A stretch of 64,000 nt of DNA, taken from contig JAUNLG010000001.1 in assembly GCA_030532385.1 (NCBI GenBank), forward strand, positions 174,078-238,077, written 5' to 3'. The notes below the pieces were generated by a model. It did no database searches. It was not told the origin of the DNA and worked only from the letters and a program-made list of their open reading frames with translations. Positions 8,158 to 17,082 of the stretch are shown here, in pieces. The position numbers and the translations under genes are program-made. Positions within the stretch are counted from its first letter, which is position 1. Every line of letters begins with the position of its first letter. Origin of the DNA: Anaerococcus sp. Its GTDB lineage: Bacteria > Bacillota > Clostridia > Tissierellales > Peptoniphilaceae.

Positions 8158-8796
8158 CTAAAGGGGACTTTTCTTGGGAAGATTTTTACCCCTAGGATAA
8201 ATCTTCTTGTTTTTTCTTACCTTTTTTATTACTACATTCACTCTTTTATTGCCATCTAGGTCAAATTCATCAAGTTTTATAAGTTCACCGCCAAGAATCT
8301 TTAGGGCATTTTGAGCCTCTTTTAGTTCCTCTCTTGCCCTAGGCCCCTTAAGGGCTATAAAAACACCCCCAATTTTAAGAAAAGGCAAGGCATATTCAGC
8401 TAGGGTAGCCATATTAGCTACAGCTCTTGAAACTACAAGATCAAAGGCCTCCCTATTATCTTTGGCAAAATCTTCTGCCCTAGTATGGATGGCCCTAGTG
8501 GTCTCTAAGCCAAGCATCTCTATAAGCTCATTCATAAACTTAACTTTTTTATTGACAGAATCAATCAAAGTTAGGTCAAAGTTCTTCTCTATCCTTAAAG
8601 GAAGGCCAGGAAAACCAGGACCTGCCCCTATATCTAGGACCCTATCATTAGGGTTTATATAATCTAGGACACTTAGAGAATCCTCAAAGTGTTTTGTCTT
8701 AATTTCCTCAATATCTGTAATAGCAGTTAGGTTAGTATGGGAATTTACTTCTAGTAAATAATCCATATATATTTTGTACATGTCTTTTTTATCCAT
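8158..8796 (-). CDS. rsmG: 16S rRNA (guanine-527-N7) methyltransferase
   Basis: A 212-residue SAM-dependent methyltransferase (formerly GidB) with the SAM-binding motif [15 protein letters not shown] (about residues 64-78) and the [17 protein letters not shown] stretch of the family. It methylates G527 of 16S rRNA in the 530 loop; loss gives low-level streptomycin resistance in many bacteria. I choose ATG 8796 over the in-frame TTG at 8799; an AGGAG site lies 7 bases upstream. It overlaps the mnmG end by 8 bases, the classic gid gene pair. Confidence 0.94.
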   Translation of the reverse strand: MDKKDMYKIYMDYLLEVNSHTNLTAITDIEEIKTKHFEDSLSVLDYINPNDRVLDIGAGPGFPGLPLRIEKNFDLTLIDSVNKKVKFMNELIEMLGLETTRAIHTRAEDFAKDNREAFDLVVSRAVANMATLAEYALPFLKIGGVFIALKGPRAREELKEAQNALKILGGELIKLDEFDLDGNKRVNVVIKKVRKNKKIYPRGKNLPKKSPL

Positions 8797-10690
8797 CAAG
8801 CTCTCCTGTCTTTAACCTTATTAAAAGGACATTTATATCCGCTGGTGAAACTCCTGAAATTCTTGAAGCTTGACCTACTGATTCAGGTTTTATTTCATTT
8901 AGCTTTTCAACAGATTCTTTTTTCAGTCCCAAAATCTTACTATAATCATAATTTTTAGGTAATTTATGCTCTTCTAGCTTCTTAAACTTGTCTATATCAG
9001 CCATTTGTTTTCTGATATAGCCCTCATACTTGATTTCAGTTTGAACTTGAATTTGTTGAAATCTTGGTAGGTCTGGCCTATTTTCATCAAAGATCCTAAG
9101 ACTTTCATAGGTCAGCTCAGGTCTTTTTATAAGGTCATAGAGGCTTAGGGCATTTTTTAATGGACTTGTTCCAAGCTCTTCTAGGACCTTGTTGGTTTCA
9201 TCCTTTGGAGTTAGAATTATATTCTTTAGCCTTTGGATTTCATTTTCTATAGCCTCTTTTTTGCCAAGCGTTTTTTCATATCTTTCCTTGCTTACAAGCC
9301 CTACCCTATAGCCTTTTTCTGTAAGTCTAAGGTCAGCATTATCTTGACGCATGGTAAGCCTATACTCACACCTTGAAGTCATCATCCTGTAAGGTTCCTT
9401 AGTTCCCTTGGTAGTTAGGTCATCTATTAGGACTCCTATATAGGCATCTGACCTATCAAGGATTAATGGATCTTCTCCCTTAATCTTAAGGCCAGCATTG
9501 ATACCTGCAATAAGACCTTGGCCGGCAGCTTCCTCATAGCCTGATGATCCATTTATTTGTCCTGCAAAATATAAACCTTCATAGTCCTTAGACTCTAGGG
9601 TCCTATATAACTTTCTTGTATCTATCATGTCATATTCAATAGCATAGGCAGGTCTTATAATCTTTACATCTTCAAGGCCTAGAATTGTCTTATAAAAGTC
9701 CATTTGTACTTCTTGAGGTAGGGATGAAGAAACTCCTTGGACATACATTTCATCGGTACTTAGACTCTCAGGCTCTATAAATACTTGGTGGATGTCCCTA
9801 TCAGGAAACCTAACCATCTTATCTTCAATAGATGGGCAATACCTTGGACCAACTCCTTTGATAAAGCCTCCATAGATAGGTGACCTATCTAGGTTGTCCA
9901 TTATTATTTCCTTAGTCTTTTCACTAGTATAGGTTAGATAGCAATTTTCTTGCTTGATATGGGAAAAATCTTCCCCTTCATTTAGGAAAGAGAAAGGAAT
10001 CACTTCCCTATCTCCTTTTTGAACCTCGGTTTTATCAAAGTGGACAGATTTCCTATCAATCCTTGCTGGAGTTCCTGTCTTAAAGCGTCTTAATTTAAAG
10101 CCCATCTCCTCTAAACTATCAGATAGGTAGGTTGCAGCTTGTAGACCGTGAGGGCCTGAAGTTTTTTCAAATTCTCCTATAAGGATCTTTCCATTAAGGT
10201 AGGTTCCAGTAGCAATGATTAGGGCCTTGGTATCAAAAATTGCTCCTTGGATTGTTTCACATGAAACAATTTTTCCATCCTTGTAATTTATCTTATCAAC
10301 TTCTTGTTCAAAAAGGTCAAGATTTTCCTGGTCTTCTAGGGTCTTTTTCATAACTTGGTGGTATTTGACCTTGTCAGCCTGTACACGAAGTGAGTGAACT
10401 GCAGGCCCCTTTGATGTATTTAGCATTCTTGACTGGATGAAGGTCTTATCTATATTGATAGCCATTTGTCCACCTAGGGCATCAACTTCTCTTACTATAT
10501 GGCCCTTGCCTGTCCCTCCTATATTAGGATTGCAAGGCATATCAGCTACTGATTCCATAGATGTAGTTAGGATCAAAGTCTTAAGGCCCATCCTTGCTGA
10601 GGCTAGACCTGCTTCACACCCTGCATGGCCTGCTCCTACTACTACTACATCATAGGAACCTGCCTTATACTTATAATTATTTTCCAACAC
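8789..10690 (-). CDS. mnmG: tRNA uridine-34 5-carboxymethylaminomethyl modification enzyme MnmG (GidA)
   Basis: A 633-residue FAD/NADH flavoprotein of normal length. The FAD-binding motif [16 protein letters not shown] is at residues 15-30, and the conserved GxxARIDRKS and [14 protein letters not shown] segments follow. The C-terminal helical domain (YEGYIRKQ) contacts MnmE and tRNA. With MnmE it makes cmnm5U34 in tRNAs reading purine-ending codons. The start is GTG (or the adjacent TTG), inside the end of mnmE with a 14-base overlap and an AAGGAG site, giving tight translational coupling. A parS-like site sits within the gene at 10253-10268. Confidence 0.96.
   Translation of the reverse strand: MLENNYKYKAGSYDVVVVGAGHAGCEAGLASARMGLKTLILTTSMESVADMPCNPNIGGTGKGHIVREVDALGGQMAINIDKTFIQSRMLNTSKGPAVHSLRVQADKVKYHQVMKKTLEDQENLDLFEQEVDKINYKDGKIVSCETIQGAIFDTKALIIATGTYLNGKILIGEFEKTSGPHGLQAATYLSDSLEEMGFKLRRFKTGTPARIDRKSVHFDKTEVQKGDREVIPFSFLNEGEDFSHIKQENCYLTYTSEKTKEIIMDNLDRSPIYGGFIKGVGPRYCPSIEDKMVRFPDRDIHQVFIEPESLSTDEMYVQGVSSSLPQEVQMDFYKTILGLEDVKIIRPAYAIEYDMIDTRKLYRTLESKDYEGLYFAGQINGSSGYEEAAGQGLIAGINAGLKIKGEDPLILDRSDAYIGVLIDDLTTKGTKEPYRMMTSRCEYRLTMRQDNADLRLTEKGYRVGLVSKERYEKTLGKKEAIENEIQRLKNIILTPKDETNKVLEELGTSPLKNALSLYDLIKRPELTYESLRIFDENRPDLPRFQQIQVQTEIKYEGYIRKQMADIDKFKKLEEHKLPKNYDYSKILGLKKESVEKLNEIKPESVGQASRISGVSPADINVLLIRLKTGELDG
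10253..10268. promoter_or_regulatory. parS-like site 4 (one mismatch)
   Basis: TGTTTCACATGAAACA differs at one central base from the perfect parS palindrome. It lies inside mnmG and is the parS copy closest to oriC on the left arm. Confidence 0.8.
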
Positions 10691-12047
10691 AAAACTCCTT
10701 AAATACTTTATCCATTATTTCATCTGATACTGCTTGACCAATTATTAATCCTAAGTCTTCATAGGCTCCCCTAAGGTCTACCTCTAGGGCATCTATTGGA
10801 ATACCTCTTTTTATATCTTTTATAGCAGAGGCTAGCTTAGCCTTAGCTGTTGATAAGAGCCTTTCATGGCGGGTATTGGTTATCAAAACTGACTCTCTTT
10901 TTAGGTCTTTGGTATTAAACATATGGGTTATAATTCTTTCAAGCTCATCAATCCCCTCTTCTTTGACCATAGATGTTTTTATTATAGGAAAGTTTCCATC
11001 AAAGAAACTTTCATCAAACTTAGGGTCAAGGTCAGTCTTATTTAGGATTATGATTGCGTTTTTACCCCTTATTAAGTCTAGGATCTTCCTGTCTTCATCT
11101 GAAAAATCTCTAGACTGGTCAAAGATTCCTATAATCAAATCTGACTGGTCTATTAGGCTAATTGACTTGTCAACTCCAATTTTTTCTACTAGGTCATCTG
11201 TATCCCTAATACCTGCTGTATCATTGATCTTTAGGGTGAAGTCTCCGAAAGAAATATACTCTGTTATCAAGTCCCTGGTAGTGCCTGGTATATCAGTTAC
11301 TATGGCACGGTTTTCATCTAAAAGGATATTTAATAAGGATGACTTACCAACATTAGGCTTACCGATAATACTTGTATTAATCCCATCCTTTAGGATCTTT
11401 CCCTTATTAGAAGTAGTAAGGAGCTTATCGATCATCTCTTTTGCTTGGTCCATGAAAAATAAGATATCTTCATTGGATAGGTCCTCCCCATCTTCTGTAA
11501 AGTTTATAGAATATTCAAGCCTTGATAAGGCTTCTAGTAGGCTATTTCTTATCTCCCCTATCTTTCTTTTTAAGGAACCCTTAAGTTGGTTGACCCCTTC
11601 TTGCTGGCTTAGGTCATTACTAGCATTGATTATATCAAGGACTGCCTCAGCTTGAGATAGGTCAATTCTTCCATTTAGGAAGGCTCTTTTTGTAAATTCT
11701 CCTCTTTCTGCAAGGTCACATCCCTTATCTAAAAGAAGGTTCAAAATTTTTTTAACTGAGATAAAAGACCCATGGCAATTTATCTCACAGATATCTTCCC
11801 TAGTATAGGTATAAGGACCTTTCATAAAGTTTACCATAACTTCATCAATTACAGCCCCATCATCTCCTATAATATTGCCATAGCGCATCCTCCTATTATC
11901 CCTATCCTTGTCTATAGAAGGGGATCCTTTTAGGGGATTAAAAATTTGGTTAATAATTTCAAGTGATCTAGATCCACTCATCCTAACTATGGATATACCA
12001 CCAGTCCCGGATGGAGTTGAGATCGCTGCTATTGTTCTTTCTTCCAT
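10677..12047 (-). CDS. mnmE: tRNA modification GTPase MnmE (TrmE)
   Basis: A 456-residue protein with an N-terminal tetrahydrofolate-binding domain (residues 1-118), a helical domain, and an inserted potassium-dependent G domain: GKPNVGKSS (G1), DTAG (G3, in [10 protein letters not shown]) and NKTD (G4). It ends in the conserved FCVGK, whose cysteine is family-typical. It partners MnmG in wobble-uridine modification. ATG 12047 follows AAGGAG. A strong promoter is at 12110-12137. In many Firmicutes jag lies directly upstream; here a head-on transporter separates them. Confidence 0.96.
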   Translation of the reverse strand: MEERTIAAISTPSGTGGISIVRMSGSRSLEIINQIFNPLKGSPSIDKDRDNRRMRYGNIIGDDGAVIDEVMVNFMKGPYTYTREDICEINCHGSFISVKKILNLLLDKGCDLAERGEFTKRAFLNGRIDLSQAEAVLDIINASNDLSQQEGVNQLKGSLKRKIGEIRNSLLEALSRLEYSINFTEDGEDLSNEDILFFMDQAKEMIDKLLTTSNKGKILKDGINTSIIGKPNVGKSSLLNILLDENRAIVTDIPGTTRDLITEYISFGDFTLKINDTAGIRDTDDLVEKIGVDKSISLIDQSDLIIGIFDQSRDFSDEDRKILDLIRGKNAIIILNKTDLDPKFDESFFDGNFPIIKTSMVKEEGIDELERIITHMFNTKDLKRESVLITNTRHERLLSTAKAKLASAIKDIKRGIPIDALEVDLRGAYEDLGLIIGQAVSDEIMDKVFKEFCVGK

Positions 12048-12109
12048 TTTTACTCCTTAGTATGATATTAAAATATCCACTACTTTGACTAGTGGTTTGT
12101 AACATAGAA

Positions 12110-12137
12110 ATTATAATAGAAAATCGCAATTTGTCAA
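12110..12137 (-). promoter_or_regulatory. Promoter of mnmE-mnmG-rsmG
   Basis: On the minus strand TTGACA (12137-12132), 16 bases, TATAAT (12115-12110). The untranslated leader then contains a small hairpin, CCACTA/TAGTGG, at 12077-12095. Confidence 0.75.
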
Positions 12138-12252
12138 TCTTTATCCTTATTTTACCCCAAGGATATTAAAAAACTTTAACAAAACTGCTTTTACCAGACA
12201 TTGATATATGATATATTAGTACTATATGTAATCATACAAATATGGAGGGATT

Positions 12253-13926
12253 ATGCAATTACAATCATTAAGCTCTCTACAATGGAACCTTATAGCAGGA
12301 GGCCTTGCAATCTTCTTGTTTGGTATCTCTCTTATGGGAAATGCCCTAACAAATTTTGCAGGTCCAAAGTTAAGAGGCTATGTAGAGAAGTACACTTCCA
12401 ATCCTTTGATGGGAGTTTTAGTTGGTATAGTAATAACCGGTCTAATCCAATCATCATCAGCAACTACTGTTATAACCATAAGCTTTGTAAGAGCTGGAGT
12501 TATGAGTCTTGAACAGGCCATAGGGGTTATACTAGGTGCTAATATTGGTACGACTGTAACATCTATACTTATAGGTTTCAACCTAGAGTACTTATCTTAT
12601 TTTATTACACTTATTGGAGTTATACTCTTTACCTTCTCTTCTAGGAGAAAAAATAAGTATTTTGGTGAAATCTTAATCGGTTTCGGTTTACTTTTTATAG
12701 GACTTGAGATGATGGGAGGAAGCTTATCTGAACTTAAAAATATAGAAAGTTTTGATAACTTTGTAGCATCTATGGCAAGAAACCCAATCCTTGCTGTAAT
12801 AACAGGAGCAATACTTACAGCCCTTATCCAATCATCATCTGCTTTTATAGGAATAACCCAATCCTTGTTTGCTTCAGGGGCCATAGACCTAAATGTAGCC
12901 TTAGGATTAATGTTTGGTGCCAATATAGGAACCTGTATAACAGCCTTATTAGCATCTGTTGGAGGAAGTCTATCTGCAAAAAGAGCTTCACTCTTTCATA
13001 TCCTATTTAACCTATCAGTATCGGTAGTATTTTTAATCTTCCTAAACCCTTATGAAAGTCTAATTTCTTATCTAGCAGATAGCCTATCTGCAAATAAGTT
13101 AATGACTATAGCTATAGGTCACTTTATCTATAACTTCCTAGGAATGATAATCTTTCTACCATTTAATAAGCTATCAGCAAGGATTCTTAGAAAGATCATA
13201 CCTGGCAGAGATTCAATCTTTACCGACTTACCTGATATAGAACTTGATGAAAAACTAATAGAAGCCTTTCCTGCAGCAGCCCTAGATCAAATTAAGGATG
13301 CTATCCTAAAAGAATCTAAGGTAGCTCTTGAGACAATAAAACAAGCAAAATTATACCTAATGAATAAGGATAAAAAGGCCTTAGAAAATTCTAACCAGGC
13401 TGAGGCTATAGTAAACGAGATGGACACAAAGATCCAGGCCTACTTATTAGAGATTGCCAAAAATTCCAATTCGGCAGATCTTGAAGGAGAAGTTCAAAAC
13501 TACCTACAAATCCAAATAAATGTAGAAAGAATTTCAGACCTTGCCCAAAACCTAGGTGAGTATTTTGAAGAAATTTATGAATCAGAATCATCCTACACAG
13601 GAGAAGCCCTATCAGATCTTGAAGATATGTTTGATATGGTAATAAATAACTTTATAAGAAGTGTGGAAGTCTTTGACAAACACGATCAAATAGAATTTAG
13701 AAAACTTGGAGAAGACGAGGGAGCCCTTGACCTTATGGAGTCTAGCCTAAGAAAGTCCCACTATAAGAGACTACAAGATGGGGTAGACATGACATCTATG
13801 GCATCTTATGTCTTCAATGATATAATATCAACAATGGAAAGAATGGGAGACCATGCCTACAATATAGCAAGGCTTACAACAGATCCTATAAAAATCCATA
13901 CAGAACCCCATGGTAAATTTGACTAA
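12253..13926 (+). CDS. Na+/phosphate cotransporter family protein (NptA-like) with PhoU-like tail
   Basis: A 557-residue protein. The membrane half carries the two inverted-repeat signatures of the Na/Pi-II family, GLIQSSSATTVITIS (about residue 60) and ALIQSSSAFIGITQ (about 195), each with the QSSSA motif, and GANIGTT/GANIGTC after each. Residues about 340-550 form a soluble helical PhoU-like domain. It probably imports phosphate with sodium, or exports phosphate as some members do. It is the only plus-strand gene left of oriC, so it is transcribed head-on to replication. A weak promoter candidate is TTGATA (12201)-N16-TATATG. GGAGGG precedes the ATG. Confidence 0.88.
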   Translation: MQLQSLSSLQWNLIAGGLAIFLFGISLMGNALTNFAGPKLRGYVEKYTSNPLMGVLVGIVITGLIQSSSATTVITISFVRAGVMSLEQAIGVILGANIGTTVTSILIGFNLEYLSYFITLIGVILFTFSSRRKNKYFGEILIGFGLLFIGLEMMGGSLSELKNIESFDNFVASMARNPILAVITGAILTALIQSSSAFIGITQSLFASGAIDLNVALGLMFGANIGTCITALLASVGGSLSAKRASLFHILFNLSVSVVFLIFLNPYESLISYLADSLSANKLMTIAIGHFIYNFLGMIIFLPFNKLSARILRKIIPGRDSIFTDLPDIELDEKLIEAFPAAALDQIKDAILKESKVALETIKQAKLYLMNKDKKALENSNQAEAIVNEMDTKIQAYLLEIAKNSNSADLEGEVQNYLQIQINVERISDLAQNLGEYFEEIYESESSYTGEALSDLEDMFDMVINNFIRSVEVFDKHDQIEFRKLGEDEGALDLMESSLRKSHYKRLQDGVDMTSMASYVFNDIISTMERMGDHAYNIARLTTDPIKIHTEPHGKFD

Positions 13927-13927
13927 G

Positions 13928-13968
13928 AAAAAACCGGCAAGTGGTAAAAATCCACTTAGCCGGTTTTA
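13928..13968. terminator. Bidirectional terminator between nptA-like gene and jag
   Basis: AAAACCGGC and AAGTGG arms pair with CCACTT and GCCGGTTTT around a seven-base loop. A-run and T-run on both sides let it end the two convergent genes. Confidence 0.9.
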
Positions 13969-13969
13969 T

Positions 13970-14833
13970 TTAATCTTCTACATAATCAACAACAACATAC
14001 CTTCTAGGCTCCATGCCCTCAGAATGACTAGTAACATTCTTATGCTTAGCAATTTCCTCATGGGCTAACCTTCTCTCATAGGAATTCATATACCTTAAGT
14101 TCCAAGATTTTTTACTCTTATAAACCTTTCTTGCAGTATCCCTAGCAAGGTCTACTATTTTTTCATCCCTACGTTTTTTATATGAGTTGATATCTATATT
14201 AACCCTAAGCCTACTTCTTCTAGAATCAATGGCCTTTCTAATAATAAGCTCTATAGCTTCAAGAGTAGATCCACCCTTGCCTATAGCAATACCTGTATCA
14301 TTTTCATCAACCTTAGCCTCTAATTTGATTATATTATCTTCAAGGTTTCCAATAACTGAAACATTGTCAAAATGCATGGCCTTAAGGATATTTTCAAAAA
14401 ACTCCTTGGCCTCATAATACTTATCTATATCTGACCTTTGCTTATCCTTAATAGCTTGTTTCTTATCATCAACAGGCTTATCAATAGGTTTATCATCCAA
14501 AGGCTCAGCCTCTTTTACAACTTCTTCTCTAGGCTCCTTTTTAGCCTTATCTTGCCTAATAGGTTCTTGGTCTATTTTTTCATCTAAAGAATCTGAAGTA
14601 AAGGAAGGAGTATTTCTAACCTCATTTTCAAGGTCTTCTAGGGCTTGTTTAATATCTTCTTCATAACTTACCCTAACAACTGCATCTTTAGAGCCTATAA
14701 GGCCAAAAAACCCTTGAGATTCTTCTTCCAAAACCTCTATTGTAACTTCATCTTTACTCTTTCCAATCTCTTCTAGGGCTAATTTTATTGCTTGATCTTT
14801 AGTTTTTGCTGTCTTTATAATTGACTTTTTCAT
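13970..14833 (-). CDS. jag: Jag/KhpB RNA-binding protein (Jag-N, KH, R3H)
   Basis: A 287-residue protein with three domains in order: Jag-N (residues 1-55, ending ESQGFFGLIGSKDAVV), an acidic/basic linker (60-140), a type II KH domain with GIAIGKGGSTLEAIELI (about 182-198), and an R3H domain (RDTARKV to RRYVVVDY at the C terminus). The family (SpoIIIJ-associated protein, KhpB, EloR) binds RNA with KhpA and influences cell elongation. Its start lies inside the end of yidC with a 35-base overlap, the conserved rpmH-rnpA-yidD-yidC-jag order. Confidence 0.93.
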   Translation of the reverse strand: MKKSIIKTAKTKDQAIKLALEEIGKSKDEVTIEVLEEESQGFFGLIGSKDAVVRVSYEEDIKQALEDLENEVRNTPSFTSDSLDEKIDQEPIRQDKAKKEPREEVVKEAEPLDDKPIDKPVDDKKQAIKDKQRSDIDKYYEAKEFFENILKAMHFDNVSVIGNLEDNIIKLEAKVDENDTGIAIGKGGSTLEAIELIIRKAIDSRRSRLRVNIDINSYKKRRDEKIVDLARDTARKVYKSKKSWNLRYMNSYERRLAHEEIAKHKNVTSHSEGMEPRRYVVVDYVED

Positions 14834-15551
14834 TCTTTAACTCCGTTTTATTAGATCTCATGTAAAAGTGCATGATTACCATAATTATAAGTCTAAATAC
14901 TGAACTTAGGGTGTAGTAAAGTGGCAAACCTGCTGGCAATCCTCTAAAGACGAAGAAATATATTAGGGGCATAAATAAGAACATGGTATTCATATTACCC
15001 ATGGCCCCACCAGCTTGTTGCATTTGTGGGTTTGTCTTCATTGAGAAAAGTTGAACTGCAAATTGGGATAAACTTGTAAGTAAAGGAAGACCAAACCAAT
15101 AAGGGTCTCTTTCGATTAAGTTAGGAACCCATAGGAAGTTAGTCCTTATATTATCAAGTCCCTCTGGGAAAACGTACTTGGTAGTATCATTCATCATCCT
15201 AAAGAGTCCAAAAAGTACAAGAACTTGAACAATCATAACCAGACAACCTGATAGGCCTGGGGTTACCCCCTCTTCTTTATACAATTCTTGCATCTTTTGT
15301 TGCATAATCTGTTGGTCATAGCCATATTTTTTCTCAATCTCTGCCATCTTTGGCTTAAAGATAGCTGTTCTTTCCGCTTGTTTTTGTTGACTGATGGTCA
15401 TTGGTATTATCATAAGACTTACAAGCAAGGTCATAATGATAATGGAAATAGCATAAAAACTGATATTTGTAGGCTCTGCAAAGCTTTGATTTAAGCTATC
15501 ATAGATAAACCTCATCAGCTTTCCTAAAATACTTGCTAAAAAGTTAAACAT
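14799..15551 (-). CDS. yidC: Membrane protein insertase YidC (OxaA/SpoIIIJ type)
   Basis: A 250-residue short-form YidC with five membrane segments. After the first span (about residues 30-52) comes the cytosolic coiled hairpin QQKQAERTAIFKPKMAEIEK with the basic groove residues, then KEEGVTPGLSGCLVMIVQVL, the typical proline-glycine entry to span 2. It inserts membrane proteins with or without SecYEG. Unlike Bacillus SpoIIIJ I see no clear lipobox cysteine at the N terminus. It is 65 bases downstream of yidD in one operon. Confidence 0.94.
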   Translation of the reverse strand: MFNFLASILGKLMRFIYDSLNQSFAEPTNISFYAISIIIMTLLVSLMIIPMTISQQKQAERTAIFKPKMAEIEKKYGYDQQIMQQKMQELYKEEGVTPGLSGCLVMIVQVLVLFGLFRMMNDTTKYVFPEGLDNIRTNFLWVPNLIERDPYWFGLPLLTSLSQFAVQLFSMKTNPQMQQAGGAMGNMNTMFLFMPLIYFFVFRGLPAGLPLYYTLSSVFRLIIMVIMHFYMRSNKTELKNEKVNYKDSKN

Positions 15552-15616
15552 ATAAACTCCGGTAAATTCTAATATCTCTTATATCTTTGTAATATCTAGG
15601 GTAAAATTAGACTAAA

Positions 15617-15832
15617 CTATTTTACAGGGTCATATCCACCCTTGGAGAATGGATTACATCTTAAAATTCTCCACACCGACATAAAAAAGGCTTTCAAAAA
15701 TCCATGTTTCCTAAAAGCATCTATTGCATAGTGGGAACAAGTTGGATAATACTTGCACTTTGACTGTCCTAATTGTGGAGAAATAAATAATTGATAAAAC
15801 CTAATTATCTTAATGAAAATTTTATTTAACAT
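15617..15832 (-). CDS. yidD: YidD membrane protein insertion efficiency factor
   Basis: A 71-residue protein with the family's hallmark motifs: [22 protein letters not shown] with three cysteines and [23 protein letters not shown]. It has one amphipathic or membrane-associated N-terminal helix and helps YidC at the membrane. The start overlaps rnpA by 11 bases. Confidence 0.95.
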   Translation of the reverse strand: MLNKIFIKIIRFYQLFISPQLGQSKCKYYPTCSHYAIDAFRKHGFLKAFFMSVWRILRCNPFSKGGYDPVK

Positions 15833-16172
15833 AAAAAATCATCTTCTTATTGAATGCTTTGCTTAAAACATGACCCAAAGATTTTTTTAATTTATCATAA
15901 GTAAAATTTTTAGTGTGGCTTTTGGGAATTATAATAATATCTACATTGTTAATATTATAATAATTTAACCTAATAATCTCTCTTAGCTTTCTTTTTAGGG
16001 CGTTTCTCTCATTGGCCTTGCCGACCTTTTTGGAAATTGAAAAACCAAACCTGGGATTGTCATTAGAATTACCCTTGATTAGAATAGTAAAATCCCTATT
16101 ATAGAAAGCCTTGTTTTTTCTATAAACTCTTTGGAAGTCTGTTTTTTTTCTTAAACTAATTCTTTTTTCCAT
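15822..16172 (-). CDS. rnpA: Ribonuclease P protein component
   Basis: A 116-residue basic protein with [16 protein letters not shown] and the RNR-like signature [15 protein letters not shown] (about residues 59-74). It binds the RNase P RNA and pre-tRNA leader. The gene for the RNA subunit is not in this window. It lies about 95 bases after rpmH; the gap contains a large inverted repeat (16200-16287). Confidence 0.95.
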   Translation of the reverse strand: MEKRISLRKKTDFQRVYRKNKAFYNRDFTILIKGNSNDNPRFGFSISKKVGKANERNALKRKLREIIRLNYYNINNVDIIIIPKSHTKNFTYDKLKKSLGHVLSKAFNKKMIFYVK

Positions 16173-16199
16173 TTAATACTTCTTAATAGTCGAAAAGAA

Positions 16200-16287
16200 A
16201 AAAGATTATCTCAAAAGAGCCTTATAAAAAGGCCCTATATCTTAAAGTAAATTCCTAATATTTATCCTTAGGCAGATAATCTTTTTC
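16200..16287 (-). repeat. Long-range inverted repeat between rpmH and rnpA
   Basis: AAAAAGATTATCT near 16200 and AGATAATCTTTTT at 16274-16286 are inverted copies, with an inner GCCTTATAAAAAGGC hairpin (16220-16235). In the rpmH-rnpA transcript this would fold as one stem covering the end of rpmH and the spacer. Confidence 0.6.
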
Positions 16288-16402
16288 TATTTTTTCTTCT
16301 TCTAGCTTTTAGTACTCTTCTACCGCCTGGGCTTGACATTCTTTTTCTAAAGCCATGATCTTTTGATCTTTTTCTTCTGTTTGGTTGATAAGTTCTTTTC
16401 AT
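16268..16402 (-). CDS. rpmH: Ribosomal protein bL34
   Basis: A 44-residue, very basic protein beginning [19 protein letters not shown] and containing [16 protein letters not shown], which is the L34 pattern over its full length. It belongs to the large ribosomal subunit. AGGAGG stands 8 bases before the ATG. It is the first gene of the leftward rpmH-rnpA-yidD-yidC-jag operon, with a consensus promoter at 16437-16465. Confidence 0.97.
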   Translation of the reverse strand: MKRTYQPNRRKRSKDHGFRKRMSSPGGRRVLKARRRKNRKRLSA

Positions 16403-16436
16403 GCTTACACCTCCTACTCTTTTTTTGACTCTTAAT

Positions 16437-16465
16437 ATTATATTGAAATAAAGCTAATCTGTCAA
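16437..16465 (-). promoter_or_regulatory. rpmH operon promoter
   Basis: On the minus strand TTGACA (16465-16460), 17 bases, TATAAT (16442-16437), 34 bases before rpmH. A full consensus match. Confidence 0.88.
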
Positions 16466-16559
16466 GAAAAATCCAAGGTCTGATAAAAATTTTATAAGGA
16501 TAAAAGAACCTTTAGAATTTGATCAGATTATTTATTCATATTTTTAGGATTTATAGAAT

Positions 16560-17065
16560 AATATTTCAATGTGGATATCTTGGTGGATTAAAAACTTACC
16601 CACAAGTTTTATACAAGATAATTTTATGAATAATTTTTTACTTATCCGCAAATTATTTTTCATCAAAACCTAAATTATAGGATTTTTAACTAAAAATATA
16701 AGGTCTTCTAAATAAATACACAGACTTATCCACATATCCACCAAGAGTTTTTGTTAGTCCTTAAAAGTTTTCCCATGGATTCTTGAAATCTTGTGGATAA
16801 GTTGCCTAAATCGCTTGGTAGTAGTATAATCACATGTGTAAAAGTATATGTAAAAGTCTATTTTCCTAAAGTTTTCCAGGTGATTTTGTGGATAAAATTA
16901 TTTTTTCTAAGAAAATCTAAAATTTTTCTCCCCAAAACCTCCTAATTCTAAAGGATAGACTTATCAACAGGAAAGTTATCCACAAGTTATCCAATTTTTG
17001 GGGATAAGTCTCCTATAAGCCTAAGAATTTTAATATTTAAAGCTTTTTAGCATGTGGACAACTTT
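16560..17065. other. oriC, upstream DnaA-box cluster (incA/incB-like)
   Basis: This gene-free stretch between rpmH and dnaA holds consensus DnaA boxes TTATCCACA at 16726-16734 and 16976-16984 (plus) and TGTGGATAA at 16792-16800 and 16887-16895 (minus). Near matches lie at 16570-16578, 16596-16604, 16642-16650, 16961-16969, 16999-17007 and 17053-17061. It is AT-rich and marks the strand switch of the two arms. Together with the boxes after dnaA it forms a bipartite origin, as in Bacillus. Confidence 0.9.
16802..16830 (+). promoter_or_regulatory. dnaA promoter
   Basis: TTGCCT (16802-16807), 17 bases, TATAAT (16825-16830). The -35 is immediately downstream of a minus-strand DnaA box, which would allow DnaA autoregulation. 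The leader to dnaA is about 245 bases and contains further boxes. Confidence 0.7.
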
Positions 17066-17082
17066 TAAAGGAAGGTTAAGTG

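Noticed and set aside
10876-11655. Long open frame of 259 codons on the plus strand opposite mnmE
   Set aside because: It is antisense to a full-length, motif-complete mnmE, has serine/isoleucine-rich shadow composition and no ribosome site.
12201-12512. Plus-strand frame overlapping the start of the phosphate transporter
   Set aside because: It is out of frame with the transporter, which has the ribosome site and the family motifs.
16403-17082. Possible small genes in the region before dnaA
   Set aside because: Only DnaA boxes, promoters and AT-rich sequence are visible; no frame with a ribosome site was found.
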